8,987 nt of DNA from Rhodocyclales bacterium (GTDB taxonomy: Bacteria; Pseudomonadota; Gammaproteobacteria; Burkholderiales; Rhodocyclaceae): assembly GCA_021413665.1 (NCBI GenBank), contig JAIOPW010000102.1:1-8987 (forward strand), given 5' to 3'. Below are positions 1 to 6,412 of the stretch, in pieces. The notes beneath the pieces are model-generated. The model was not told where the DNA came from, searched no databases, and saw only the letters and a list, made by a program, of their open reading frames with translations. A program made the translations under genes and the position numbers. Position 1 is the stretch's first letter. The number at the start of each line of letters is the position of its first letter.

Positions 1-245
1 CGCCAGGGCGGCACGTCATTCACCGAATGCAGGTGGCCGACGATGCCCCAGGCGCGCGACAGGCGCTCGCCGGCATCGAGCATGGGTTGCACGAAGGCAT
101 CCCAGGTGGCGGCGGTTTGCGGCGCGGTCAGGCGCTCGATCAGGGCGCGGTTTTCATCCAGCAACTGGCGGATGGCGGGGGCGACGTGTTCGGGTTGAAC
201 CGCGTCGAAGCGGGGCAGGCCGCCGAAGTCGAGCAGGGGATTCAT
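1..245 (-). CDS. prlC: Oligopeptidase A (M3 family metallopeptidase), N-terminal part only
   Basis: This is the first 81 codons of a gene that runs off the left edge. The protein begins MNPLLDFGGLPRFDAVQPEH and continues with a helical region holding a TW-x-F-x-QP-ML motif (about residues 48-56) and a GHLHSVND segment (about 70-77). From memory this matches the start of E. coli PrlC, which has NPLL near the start, then PEHV, a TWE-x-L-x-QPL stretch and SHLNSV. The family is zinc metallopeptidases of about 680 residues that degrade short cytoplasmic peptides, including cleaved signal peptides. The HExxH zinc site lies in the C-terminal half, outside the window, so catalytic competence cannot be judged. 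The ATG at 243-245 was chosen because it aligns with the family start; the frame stays open upstream, but no better start is seen. No clear Shine-Dalgarno sequence precedes it. It lies 94 bases after the DUF2189 gene on the same strand. Confidence 0.87.
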   Translation of the reverse strand, partial: MNPLLDFGGLPRFDAVQPEHVAPAIRQLLDENRALIERLTAPQTAATWDAFVQPMLDAGERLSRAWGIVGHLHSVNDVPPW

Positions 246-279
246 TGCGGGAGGATGATCCGTGGAGGGCAGAAGGACT

Positions 280-307
280 GCATTTTGGGGCGGCAGCGGC
301 AAAACGC
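280..307 (-). repeat. Imperfect inverted repeat (hairpin) in the leader of prlC
   Basis: In minus-strand RNA, bases 307-300 (GCGUUUUG) can pair with 287-280 (CAAAAUGC). This gives an 8-bp stem with one G-U wobble and a C-rich 12-base loop. It lies 35-62 bases before the prlC start codon, in the 94-base gap after the DUF2189 stop. The stem is A/U-rich and therefore weak, and no clean U tract follows, so it is a poor intrinsic terminator. It may be a minor leader structure or chance. Confidence 0.3.
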
Positions 308-339
308 AAGGGTCGCCCGACACCCGGCTGGCGATGTCC

Positions 340-1110
340 CTACTCGACGAGGTCTTTGTAGGCGTGAAAGCTGGCGTGGCCGAGCCACGGCATGACAAGT
401 ACCAGCCCAACCAGCGCGGTGGCGAAACCAAAGCCGGTAAGCAACATGATGATGAGCGCCCAGAAAGCCAGCGGCAGCGGATTTTCAGCGACCGCATTGA
501 GGCTGGTTGCCAGCGCACAGAGCAGGTCGCAGCGCCGATCGACCAGCATCGGCATCGAGACCACGCTGAGGGCGAACACCACTGCCGCGAGCAGGCCACC
601 CGCACTCACGTAGATGAAAAACATCAGATAGTGCGCCGGGTTGATCAGTACCTCGATCATCATGCCCACCGGCCCCAGCGGCCTGCCCTTGTAGAACACG
701 GCCACGATCACCACGGACAAAACCTGCCAGGCGGTACCCGCCAGTATCGACAGCAGTCCGAAGCTGACCAGGGCGGACGGGTTGTGCTTCCAGGCGACCA
801 TCGAGTCGAAGACCGACGCCGGCTCATTGGCGAGATAACGGCGCGAGAGTTCATAGAGCCCGGCCAGCAGCATCGGTGCAACCAGCAGAAAACCGGTGAT
901 GGCGGCGGCAAAGAGATAGGGCAGATCCGCCGTAACACCCAGTATGACGGCGCCGGTCACGGCGATGGCAATGCCATAGAACAGGCTGGCAGCCGGTTGC
1001 CGCCAGAGGTCGTGCCACCCTTGCCCAAGCCATTTCAGCGGTGCGGCAAGAGCAACCTGGCGCACCTTGGGGAAAGTCGGCGCTGGCGGGACGGCGACGG
1101 ACTCGGTCAT
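340..1110 (-). CDS. DUF2189-family integral membrane protein of unknown function
   Basis: This 256-residue protein is mostly hydrophobic. After a proline-containing N-terminal tail comes an amphipathic stretch with PLKWLGQGWHDLWRQP (residues 24-39), then membrane segments at about 41-60, 63-86, 112-139, 161-186 and 212-240. The C-terminus has the motif MPWLGHASFHAYKDL (240-254). The W-x3-GW-x-DLW start and the P-x-LGHA-x-HAY-x-D end are what I recall of DUF2189 (COG5473), predicted inner-membrane proteins common in proteobacteria with no established function. The ATG at 1108-1110 is preferred because the family-like sequence begins just after it and a purine-rich GGCGGCGGG precedes it. An in-frame ATG at 1251 would add 47 arginine-rich, family-unlike residues and overlap the end of purC. 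The gene lies 118 bases after purC with no evident terminator between, so read-through from purC is possible. It has no evident link to purine synthesis or to peptidase function. Confidence 0.85.
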   Translation of the reverse strand: MTESVAVPPAPTFPKVRQVALAAPLKWLGQGWHDLWRQPAASLFYGIAIAVTGAVILGVTADLPYLFAAAITGFLLVAPMLLAGLYELSRRYLANEPASVFDSMVAWKHNPSALVSFGLLSILAGTAWQVLSVVIVAVFYKGRPLGPVGMMIEVLINPAHYLMFFIYVSAGGLLAAVVFALSVVSMPMLVDRRCDLLCALATSLNAVAENPLPLAFWALIIMLLTGFGFATALVGLVLVMPWLGHASFHAYKDLVE

Positions 1111-1175
1111 TGCCCGCCGCCCGGCCTTCCCAGGGCATGGCCGCAAAAAACCAGCATGCGCCGTGAGCCCAAGTC

Positions 1176-1198
1176 GCCCCTGTTCCTGGATGAGGGGC
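1176..1198 (-). other. GC-rich hairpin downstream of purC
   Basis: GCCCCT (minus strand, 1198-1193) pairs with AGGGGC (1181-1176) to form a 6-bp stem with an 11-base loop, about 30 bases after the purC stop codon. No U tract follows in the direction of transcription, so it is not a canonical intrinsic terminator. It could be a 3'-end structure stabilising the purC message, a pause site or chance. It is the only notable structure seen in the 118-base gap between purC and the DUF2189 gene. Confidence 0.3.
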
Positions 1199-1228
1199 CG
1201 GTGAAAAAGTCGTTGATTGTCGACACCA

Positions 1229-2134
1229 TCAGATCGTATGCGGCCCGGCAAGGCGCGTCAGCGCCTCACGGTAGTTGGCGGCGGTCTTGTCGATGATGTC
1301 CCGAGGCAGCTTCGGTCCCGGTGCCCGCTTGTTCCAGTCCAGCGTTTCCAGGTAATCGCGGACGAACTGTTTGTCGAAGCTGGGCGGGCTGATGCCGACC
1401 TTGTAGCGGTCGGCGGGCCAGAAGCGCGATGAGTCGGGCGTCAGCACTTCGTCGATCAGGTAGAGGCGGCCGTCCTCGTCCTGGCCAAACTCGAACTTGG
1501 TATCGGCGATGATGATGCCGACCACGCGGGCGAAGGCGGCGGCCTCGCGATAGAGGCGCAGCGTGGTGTCTTTGACGGTCTTCGCCAGATTGGCGCCAAT
1601 CAGCTTTTCGACGGCGGCGTAGTCGATGTTCTCGTCGTGGTCGCCCATTTCGGCCTTGGTCGCCGGAGTGAAAATCGGTGCCGGCAATTGCTGGGCCATC
1701 TGCAGGCCTGGCGGCAGGGCAATACCGCACACCGTGCCCGTCGCCTGGTAGTCCTTCCAGCCGGAGCCGATCAAATAACCCCTGGCAACCGCTTCTATCG
1801 GAAGTGGTTTCAGGCGCCGGACCACCAGTGCGCGGTCACGCACCTGACCTCTTTCCTCTTCGTTTGCCACGACCGTCTCGGGGTCGATCCCGGTAAGCTG
1901 GTTGGGCACCACATGGGCCAGCGTGCCGAACCAGAAATTTGCCCCCGCGGTGAGTCCGGCTCCCTTGCCGGGAATCGGGTCGGGCAGGATCACATCGAAG
2001 GCGGAAAGGCGATCGGTGGTGACGATGAGCAGCTTGTCTTCACCAACGGCGTAGATGTCACGGACCTTGCCGCGGCCAAGCAGCGGCAGGCTCTTGATGG
2101 TGGACTCGAACAGGGGGGGCGCGGAAATGGGCAT
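1229..2134 (-). CDS. purC: Phosphoribosylaminoimidazole-succinocarboxamide synthase (SAICAR synthetase)
   Basis: The enzyme joins CAIR and aspartate, using ATP, to make SAICAR in de novo purine synthesis; it is cytoplasmic. The 301-residue product belongs to the longer, roughly 300-residue form of the family rather than the roughly 240-residue E. coli form. Visible family motifs are the ATP-binding GRGKVRDIY (20-28), the SAFD segment (44-47), EAVARGY (114-120), GSGWKDY (123-129), the TPATKAEMGDHDENI stretch (156-170), ADTKFEFG (210-217) and the signature DEVLTPDSSR (228-237). All are intact. The start at 2132-2134 lies 21 bases after the psiE stop, which suggests co-transcription with psiE. 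No strong Shine-Dalgarno sequence is visible, so upstream translation may help. A run of seven C on the coding strand lies at codons 5-8. Many Betaproteobacteria have purE and purK beside purC; here the next gene is instead a DUF2189 membrane protein. Confidence 0.97.
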   Translation of the reverse strand: MPISAPPLFESTIKSLPLLGRGKVRDIYAVGEDKLLIVTTDRLSAFDVILPDPIPGKGAGLTAGANFWFGTLAHVVPNQLTGIDPETVVANEEERGQVRDRALVVRRLKPLPIEAVARGYLIGSGWKDYQATGTVCGIALPPGLQMAQQLPAPIFTPATKAEMGDHDENIDYAAVEKLIGANLAKTVKDTTLRLYREAAAFARVVGIIIADTKFEFGQDEDGRLYLIDEVLTPDSSRFWPADRYKVGISPPSFDKQFVRDYLETLDWNKRAPGPKLPRDIIDKTAANYREALTRLAGPHTI

Positions 2135-2155
2135 GAAGATGCTCGGACAGAAAGT

Positions 2156-2602
2156 TTATTCCCGGACGTAGGCCTTGCCGCTCTTGTCGTCGGCATCCTC
2201 GCGATAGGGATAGCGGACATGGCCGTAGCGGATCACCAATACGGCCACAGTAAGGAGGAGAATCGCGGCAGCGACCGCCAGCATGCGCAATTCGCTCATT
2301 TCCTTGAGATCGAGGATCAGGTAGCGCGCCAGGGCCACCATGCCGATATACAGCGGAAAGCGCACCTGAACCTGCCCCGACTTCAAATACTGGCCGATCA
2401 TCGCCAGGACTTCGAGGAACAGGAACATCAGCAGCAAATCGGCCAGGGCCACCCGATGTGACGCGACCATCACCATCGCCTCCTGGTACATGGCGATCGT
2501 GGTGGCGAAGGCGATCACCAGCAGGCCGGCATACTCGACAATGTCGAGGCCGCTGCTGAAGAACTTGCGCAGCCGGTCGAATGTGTGGGACTGGATGTTC
2601 AT
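2156..2602 (-). CDS. psiE: PsiE-family (phosphate-starvation-inducible) inner-membrane protein
   Basis: This 148-residue protein has four predicted membrane segments, at about 22-44, 52-73, 83-98 and 107-125, with short charged ends (C-terminal tail about 130-148, rich in D, K, R and E). The core FLFLEVLAMIGQYLKSG (60-76) followed by RFPLYIGMVALARYLILD (81-98) resembles E. coli PsiE, which has FLYFEFIALIVKYFQSG and then a PLRYFVYIGITAIVRLII-type stretch. In E. coli, psiE is regulated by PhoB and cAMP-CRP; its molecular function is unknown. No Pho box was recognised here. The ATG at 2600-2602 lies only 13 bases past the end of the fba terminator and has no clear Shine-Dalgarno sequence, which leaves its expression unclear. 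It is followed after 21 bases by purC. The family call is firm. The name should be read as family membership, not proven phosphate control. Confidence 0.88.
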   Translation of the reverse strand: MNIQSHTFDRLRKFFSSGLDIVEYAGLLVIAFATTIAMYQEAMVMVASHRVALADLLLMFLFLEVLAMIGQYLKSGQVQVRFPLYIGMVALARYLILDLKEMSELRMLAVAAAILLLTVAVLVIRYGHVRYPYREDADDKSGKAYVRE

Positions 2603-2615
2603 CGGAGACCAGACG

Positions 2616-2643
2616 AAAAGGCCGCCGAAAATCTCCGGCGGCC
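2616..2643 (-). terminator. Rho-independent terminator after fba
   Basis: On the minus strand, GGCCGCCG-type arms (2643-2636 and 2627-2620) form a perfect 8-bp, almost wholly G-C stem with an 8-base loop (GAGATTTT), followed directly by TTTT and then CG. It begins 24 bases after the fba stop codon and so closes the tkt-gap-pgk-pyk-fba operon. The U tract is short, so termination may be partial. On the plus strand no T tract follows, so it acts in one direction. Only 13 bases separate it from the psiE start codon. Confidence 0.82.
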
Positions 2644-2667
2644 CGAAACTTTACCGCAAATCACCTG

Positions 2668-3732
2668 TTACTTCACGATCGCTGTCAGTTCGCCCTTCTT
2701 GTAACGCTCCGCCATCTTTTCCAGCGACATCGGCTTGATCTTGCTGGCCTGGCCGGCACAGCCAAACGCCGTGTAGCGCGCGACGCAGATGTCCTTCATC
2801 GCCTTGCGGGCGGCAGCGAAGTATTTGCGCGGATCGAAATCCTTGGTGTTCTCGGCCAGGTACTTGCGGATCGCGCCGGTGGAGGCCATGCGCAGGTCGG
2901 TGTCGATGTTGATCTTGCGCACGCCGTGCTTGATGCCTTCGACGATTTCCTCGACCGGCACGCCATAGGTTTCGCCCATGGTGCCGCCGTACTGGTTGAT
3001 GATCTTGAGCCAGTCCTGGGGCACGGAGGAAGAACCGTGCATTACCAGGTGGGTATTCGGAATGCGGGCGTGGATTTCCTTGATGCGGTCGATGCGCAGC
3101 ACCGCGCCGGTGGGCGGCCGGGTGAATTTGTAGGCGCCGTGCGAGGTGCCGATGGCAATCGCCAGCGCATCGACGCCGGTCGCCTTGACGAATTCGGCGG
3201 CCTCATTGGGGTCGGTCAGCAACTGGTCGTGCGACAGCGCGCCTTCCGCGCCATGGCCGTCTTCCTTCTCGCCCATGCCGGTCTCCAGCGAACCCAGGCA
3301 ACCGAGTTCGCCTTCCACCGAAACGCCGATGGCGTGGGCGATATCGACCACGTGCTTGCTGACGCGGGCGTTGTACTCGAAACTCGCCGGGGTCTTGGCA
3401 TCTTCCTGCAGCGAGCCGTCCATCATCACGCTGGAGAAACCCGAGCGCATCGACTGGATACAAACCGCCGGGCTGGCGCCGTGATCCTGGTGCATCACGA
3501 TCGGGATATCCGGATGGGTCTCGATCGCCGCTTCGATCAGGTGGCGCAGATAGGGCTCGCCGGCATATTTGCGGGCGCCGGCCGAGCCCTGCATGATAAC
3601 GGGGCTGTTGGTTTCGGCGGCGGCCTCCATGATGGCCTGGATCTGCTCCAGGTTATTGACGTTGAAGGCGGGCAGGCCGTAGCCGTTTTCGGCGGCGTGG
3701 TCGAGCAGTTGACGCATGGATACTAAGGGCAT
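2668..3732 (-). CDS. fba: Class II fructose-bisphosphate aldolase, Calvin-cycle subtype
   Basis: This zinc-dependent enzyme reversibly condenses glyceraldehyde-3-phosphate and dihydroxyacetone phosphate to fructose-1,6-bisphosphate; in CO2-fixing organisms it also makes sedoheptulose bisphosphate. The 354-residue length and sequence (start MPLVSMRQLLDHAAENGYGL, then PAFNVNN) match the Calvin-type class II B group known from cbb operons. Motifs seen are HQDHG (81-85, with the catalytic Asp83 and a zinc His84), VEGELG (139-144), GTSHG (195-199, zinc ligand His198), MHGSSS (231-236, zinc ligand His232) and the phosphate-binding INIDTD (274-279). The start at 3730-3732 is supported by AGGAG at 3739-3743, six bases upstream, the clearest ribosome binding site in this cluster. 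An out-of-frame ATG sits five bases upstream and is not used. The gene is last in the operon, 36 bases after pyk, and is followed by a terminator. The subtype does not by itself prove carbon fixation, because heterotrophic Betaproteobacteria carry it too. Confidence 0.97.
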   Translation of the reverse strand: MPLVSMRQLLDHAAENGYGLPAFNVNNLEQIQAIMEAAAETNSPVIMQGSAGARKYAGEPYLRHLIEAAIETHPDIPIVMHQDHGASPAVCIQSMRSGFSSVMMDGSLQEDAKTPASFEYNARVSKHVVDIAHAIGVSVEGELGCLGSLETGMGEKEDGHGAEGALSHDQLLTDPNEAAEFVKATGVDALAIAIGTSHGAYKFTRPPTGAVLRIDRIKEIHARIPNTHLVMHGSSSVPQDWLKIINQYGGTMGETYGVPVEEIVEGIKHGVRKINIDTDLRMASTGAIRKYLAENTKDFDPRKYFAAARKAMKDICVARYTAFGCAGQASKIKPMSLEKMAERYKKGELTAIVK

Positions 3733-3768
3733 GGCATTCTCCTGAAAATGAATTTTTGCTTTGCGGGC

Positions 3769-5217
3769 TTACTGGTGGGATCGGTGCTCGCCGACCTTGA
3801 TAATTATCATCGTGTTGGTGCCCCCGGGCTTGCCGATGGGCTCGCCGATGGTCAGTACGATCAGATCGCCAACCGCCACGGCACCGGCGGCAATCAGCGC
3901 TTCCTCGGCATCAAACAGCACCTGATCGCGATCGTGTCCGCTTTGCGGCACCATGACCGGAAACACCCCCTTGAAGATGCTCACCTTGTAACGCGTCCGC
4001 ACTTCCTGGGTAAGGGCATAAATCGGAATGCCGGTATTGAGGCGCGACATCCATAAAGCGGTCGAACCGGACTCCGTCAGCGAGGCAATGGCCTTGACTT
4101 TCAGGTGGTGCGCCGCGAATAGCGCCGCCATCGCAATCGACTGGTCGATGCGGGTGAATACCCGATTCAGGAAGTGCGTATCGAGCGGGAAGTCGGAGGA
4201 TTTTTCAGCCTCGACGCAGATGCGCGACATCGCCTCGACCGTTTGCACCGGGTAATCCCCGGTTGCGGTTTCCGCCGAGAGCATCACCGCGTCCGTACCG
4301 TCGAGCACCGCATTGGCCACATCCGAAACTTCGGCACGCGTCGGTACCGGGCTGTGGATCATCGACTCCATCATCTGCGTCGCGGTGATGGCGAATTTGT
4401 TGAACTCGCGCGCGGTGCGGATGATGCGCTTTTGCAACGCGGGTACCGCCGCGTCGCCGACTTCGACCGCCAGGTCGCCGCGCGCGACCATGACGCCGTC
4501 GGTGGCCTCCAGGATGTTGTTCAGGTTTTCGATCGCCTCGACGCGCTCTATTTTTGCCACCAGCAGGGCATTCGAACCGGCTGCTTGCAGCAGGGCGCGG
4601 GCCAGGCGCATGTCGTCGCCCGACTTGGGAAAGGACACGGCGACATAGTCGATGCCGAGGCTCGCCGCGGTGCGGATGTCCTCCATGTCCTTGGCGGTCA
4701 GGGCCGGCGCCGTGAGTCCGCCGCCCTGCTTGTTGATGCCCTTGTTGTTCGAGAGTTCGCCATCGTGCCGGTTCCGGCACAGGATTTCCTTGCCGCGAAC
4801 CTGCAACACATCGAACACGGTGCGCCCATCATCGAGCAGCAGCACGTCGCCGGATTTCACATCGTTGACCAGATCCGGATAGTCGAGCCCCACCCGTCCT
4901 TCGTCACCCAGGGTGCACGTTGCATCCAGGATGAATTCCTGGTTGGCCTTGATCTGGATCGGACCGGAAGCGAATTTGCCGATGCGTATTTTTGGACCTT
5001 GCAGGTCGGCCATCACTCCCACGGTGCGTCCGGCTTCATGCGCGGCCGTCCGCAGCGCGTCGACGCGCTTGCGATGATCCTCGGCCGTGCCATGGGAAAA
5101 GTTGATTCGAACCACATCGACCCCGGCAGACACCAGAGCCAGCATGCGCTCCGGACTACTCGACGCCGGCCCCAGCGTCGCGACAATTTTGGTCGAGCGC
5201 TGGAGGGGAGAGGTCAT
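3769..5217 (-). CDS. pyk: Pyruvate kinase
   Basis: The enzyme transfers phosphate from phosphoenolpyruvate to ADP, giving pyruvate and ATP; it is the irreversible last step of glycolysis and acts in the cytoplasm. The 482-residue product has the usual length. Seen are TKIVATLGPAS (9-19), RINFSHG (37-43, with Arg37, Asn39 and Ser41 for ATP and K+ binding), ADLQGPKIR (70-78), the B domain (about 75-170), the catalytic Lys222 and metal ligand Glu224 in AKIE, MVARGDLAVE (243-252, metal ligand Asp248), TATQMMESM (278-286) and PTRAEVSDVANAV (292-304). The C-terminal allosteric domain spans about 350-482 and carries TESGSTALWMSR (381-392), at the place of the effector phosphate-binding loop. Effector specificity cannot be read from this. 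Its start codon overlaps the pgk stop as ATGA (5214-5217) with no strong Shine-Dalgarno sequence, which implies translational coupling to pgk. It is the only catabolic-only enzyme among the five carbon genes. Confidence 0.97.
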   Translation of the reverse strand: MTSPLQRSTKIVATLGPASSSPERMLALVSAGVDVVRINFSHGTAEDHRKRVDALRTAAHEAGRTVGVMADLQGPKIRIGKFASGPIQIKANQEFILDATCTLGDEGRVGLDYPDLVNDVKSGDVLLLDDGRTVFDVLQVRGKEILCRNRHDGELSNNKGINKQGGGLTAPALTAKDMEDIRTAASLGIDYVAVSFPKSGDDMRLARALLQAAGSNALLVAKIERVEAIENLNNILEATDGVMVARGDLAVEVGDAAVPALQKRIIRTAREFNKFAITATQMMESMIHSPVPTRAEVSDVANAVLDGTDAVMLSAETATGDYPVQTVEAMSRICVEAEKSSDFPLDTHFLNRVFTRIDQSIAMAALFAAHHLKVKAIASLTESGSTALWMSRLNTGIPIYALTQEVRTRYKVSIFKGVFPVMVPQSGHDRDQVLFDAEEALIAAGAVAVGDLIVLTIGEPIGKPGGTNTMIIIKVGEHRSHQ

Positions 5218-6395
5218 CCAGCGGCCCGCTGTTCGAGCATCTCCACGGCCGGCAGCTTCTTGCCCTCGAGGAACTCAAGGAAGGCGCCGCCGGCGGTCGA
5301 GATGTAGGACACCTTGTCGTAGATGCCGTACTTCTGGATCGCGGCAATGGTGTCGCCGCCACCGGCCAGGGTGAAGGCCCCGGTGTTGGCAATGGCCATG
5401 GCGATGGCCTTGGTGCCTTCACCGAACTGGTCGAATTCGAAGACGCCGACCGGGCCGTTCCATACCACCGTGCCGGCCTTCATGATGATGTCGACCAGTT
5501 CCTGTGCCGATTTCGGCCCGATGTCGAAAATCATGTCGTCGTCGCCCACGGCGCCGGCGTCCTTGGTCACGGCCGGTTCCGCGGCGTCGAACTTCTTGCC
5601 GCAGACCACGTCGGTCGCAATCGGGATGGTCGCGCCGCGCGCTGTCATCTTCTTCATCAGGGCCTGGGCCGTGGGCACCAGGTCGTCCTCGCACAGCGAC
5701 TTGCCGACGTTTTTGCCACTGGCCTTGAGGAAGGTGTTGGCGATGCCGCCGCCGACCACCATCTGGTCGACCTTCTCCGAAAGCGCCTCAAGCACCGTCA
5801 GCTTGGTCGACACCTTGGAGCCGCCGACGATGGCGACCATCGGCCGCGCCGGGGTAGCCAGGGCCTTGGTCAGCGCTTCCAGTTCCTCGGCCACCAGCAG
5901 TCCGGCGCAAGCGGCCGGGGCGTACTGGGCGACGCCGTAGGTCGAGGCTTCGGCGCGATGCGCGGTGCCGAAGGCGTCCATCACGAACAGGTCGCACAGC
6001 GCCGCGTACTTGCGCGCGGTGGCTTCCACGTTCTTTTTCTCGCCCTTGTTGAAGCGGCAGTTCTCCAGCAGCACGACTTCGCCCGCGGCCACTTCGAAGC
6101 CGCCGTCCACCCAGTCGCGGATCACGCGCACCGGCCTTCCAAGCTTGGCGGCCATGACATCGGCTACCGGCTTGAGCGAGTTCTCCTCGGCATACACCCC
6201 TTCTTCGGGGCGGCCGAGGTGCGAAGTCACCATCACCCTGGCGCCGGCCTTGAGGCACAGCTCGATGGTCGGCATCGATGCCGTGATACGGGCATCGGAG
6301 GTGACCTTGCCATCCTTGACCGGGACGTTGAGGTCGGCGCGGATGAAGATGCGCTTGCCGGCCAGGTCGAAATCGGTGAGACGTTTGAACGTCAT
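5214..6395 (-). CDS. pgk: Phosphoglycerate kinase
   Basis: The enzyme catalyses the reversible phosphate transfer between 1,3-bisphosphoglycerate and ADP in glycolysis and gluconeogenesis (and the Calvin cycle); it is cytoplasmic. The 393-residue length is standard for bacteria. N-domain substrate residues are present: RADLNVPV (19-26, with Arg19, Asp21 and Asn23), DARI (34-37, Arg36), SHLGRP (58-63, His59), NCRF (112-115, Arg114) and DAFGTAHR (140-147, Arg147). The C-domain nucleotide site is intact: GGSKVSTK (191-198), GGGIANTF (215-222), GPVGVFE (314-320), GGGDT (345-349) and STAGGAFLE (366-374). The start at 6393-6395 lies 17 bases after the gap stop with a weak GGGAAA upstream. Its TGA stop overlaps the pyk ATG by four bases. 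It sits next to gap, whose product supplies its substrate. Confidence 0.98.
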   Translation of the reverse strand: MTFKRLTDFDLAGKRIFIRADLNVPVKDGKVTSDARITASMPTIELCLKAGARVMVTSHLGRPEEGVYAEENSLKPVADVMAAKLGRPVRVIRDWVDGGFEVAAGEVVLLENCRFNKGEKKNVEATARKYAALCDLFVMDAFGTAHRAEASTYGVAQYAPAACAGLLVAEELEALTKALATPARPMVAIVGGSKVSTKLTVLEALSEKVDQMVVGGGIANTFLKASGKNVGKSLCEDDLVPTAQALMKKMTARGATIPIATDVVCGKKFDAAEPAVTKDAGAVGDDDMIFDIGPKSAQELVDIIMKAGTVVWNGPVGVFEFDQFGEGTKAIAMAIANTGAFTLAGGGDTIAAIQKYGIYDKVSYISTAGGAFLEFLEGKKLPAVEMLEQRAAG

Positions 6396-6412
6396 GCGTA
6401 TTTCCCGATGCC

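Noticed and set aside
311..327. GGGT/ACCC pairing just after the DUF2189 stop, followed by TTGCGTTTTG, considered as a terminator
   Set aside because: The stem has only four base pairs and the T-rich stretch is broken, so it does not reach the usual standard for an intrinsic terminator.
1145..1150. A run of six T on the minus strand between purC and the DUF2189 gene, considered as part of a terminator
   Set aside because: No adequate stem directly precedes it. The 6-bp hairpin at 1176-1198 ends more than 20 bases earlier in the direction of transcription.
1111..1251. A 47-residue N-terminal extension of the DUF2189 protein from an ATG at 1251
   Set aside because: It would overlap the end of purC by 23 bases, the extra residues do not look like a membrane-protein start or signal peptide, and the family-like sequence begins only after the ATG at 1110.
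2113..2119. A run of seven identical bases (C on the coding strand) at purC codons 5-8, a possible slippage or phase-variation site
   Set aside because: The run is short, the organism is GC-rich, the frame is intact, and an essential biosynthetic gene is an unlikely target for phase variation.
2581..3726. A plus-strand open frame of 381 codons opposite fba, and similar long frames opposite pyk (4174-5307), gap (6425-7435) and purC/DUF2189 (262-1296)
   Set aside because: Each lies antisense to a gene with clear family motifs. The translations are rich in R, G, H, D and Q, have no recognisable domain, and fit the open antisense frames expected from GC-rich codon use.
3733..3737. A second ATG five bases before the fba start, close to the AGGAG site
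   Set aside because: It is out of frame with the conserved protein and too close to the Shine-Dalgarno sequence. The ATG at 3732 gives the family start at good spacing.
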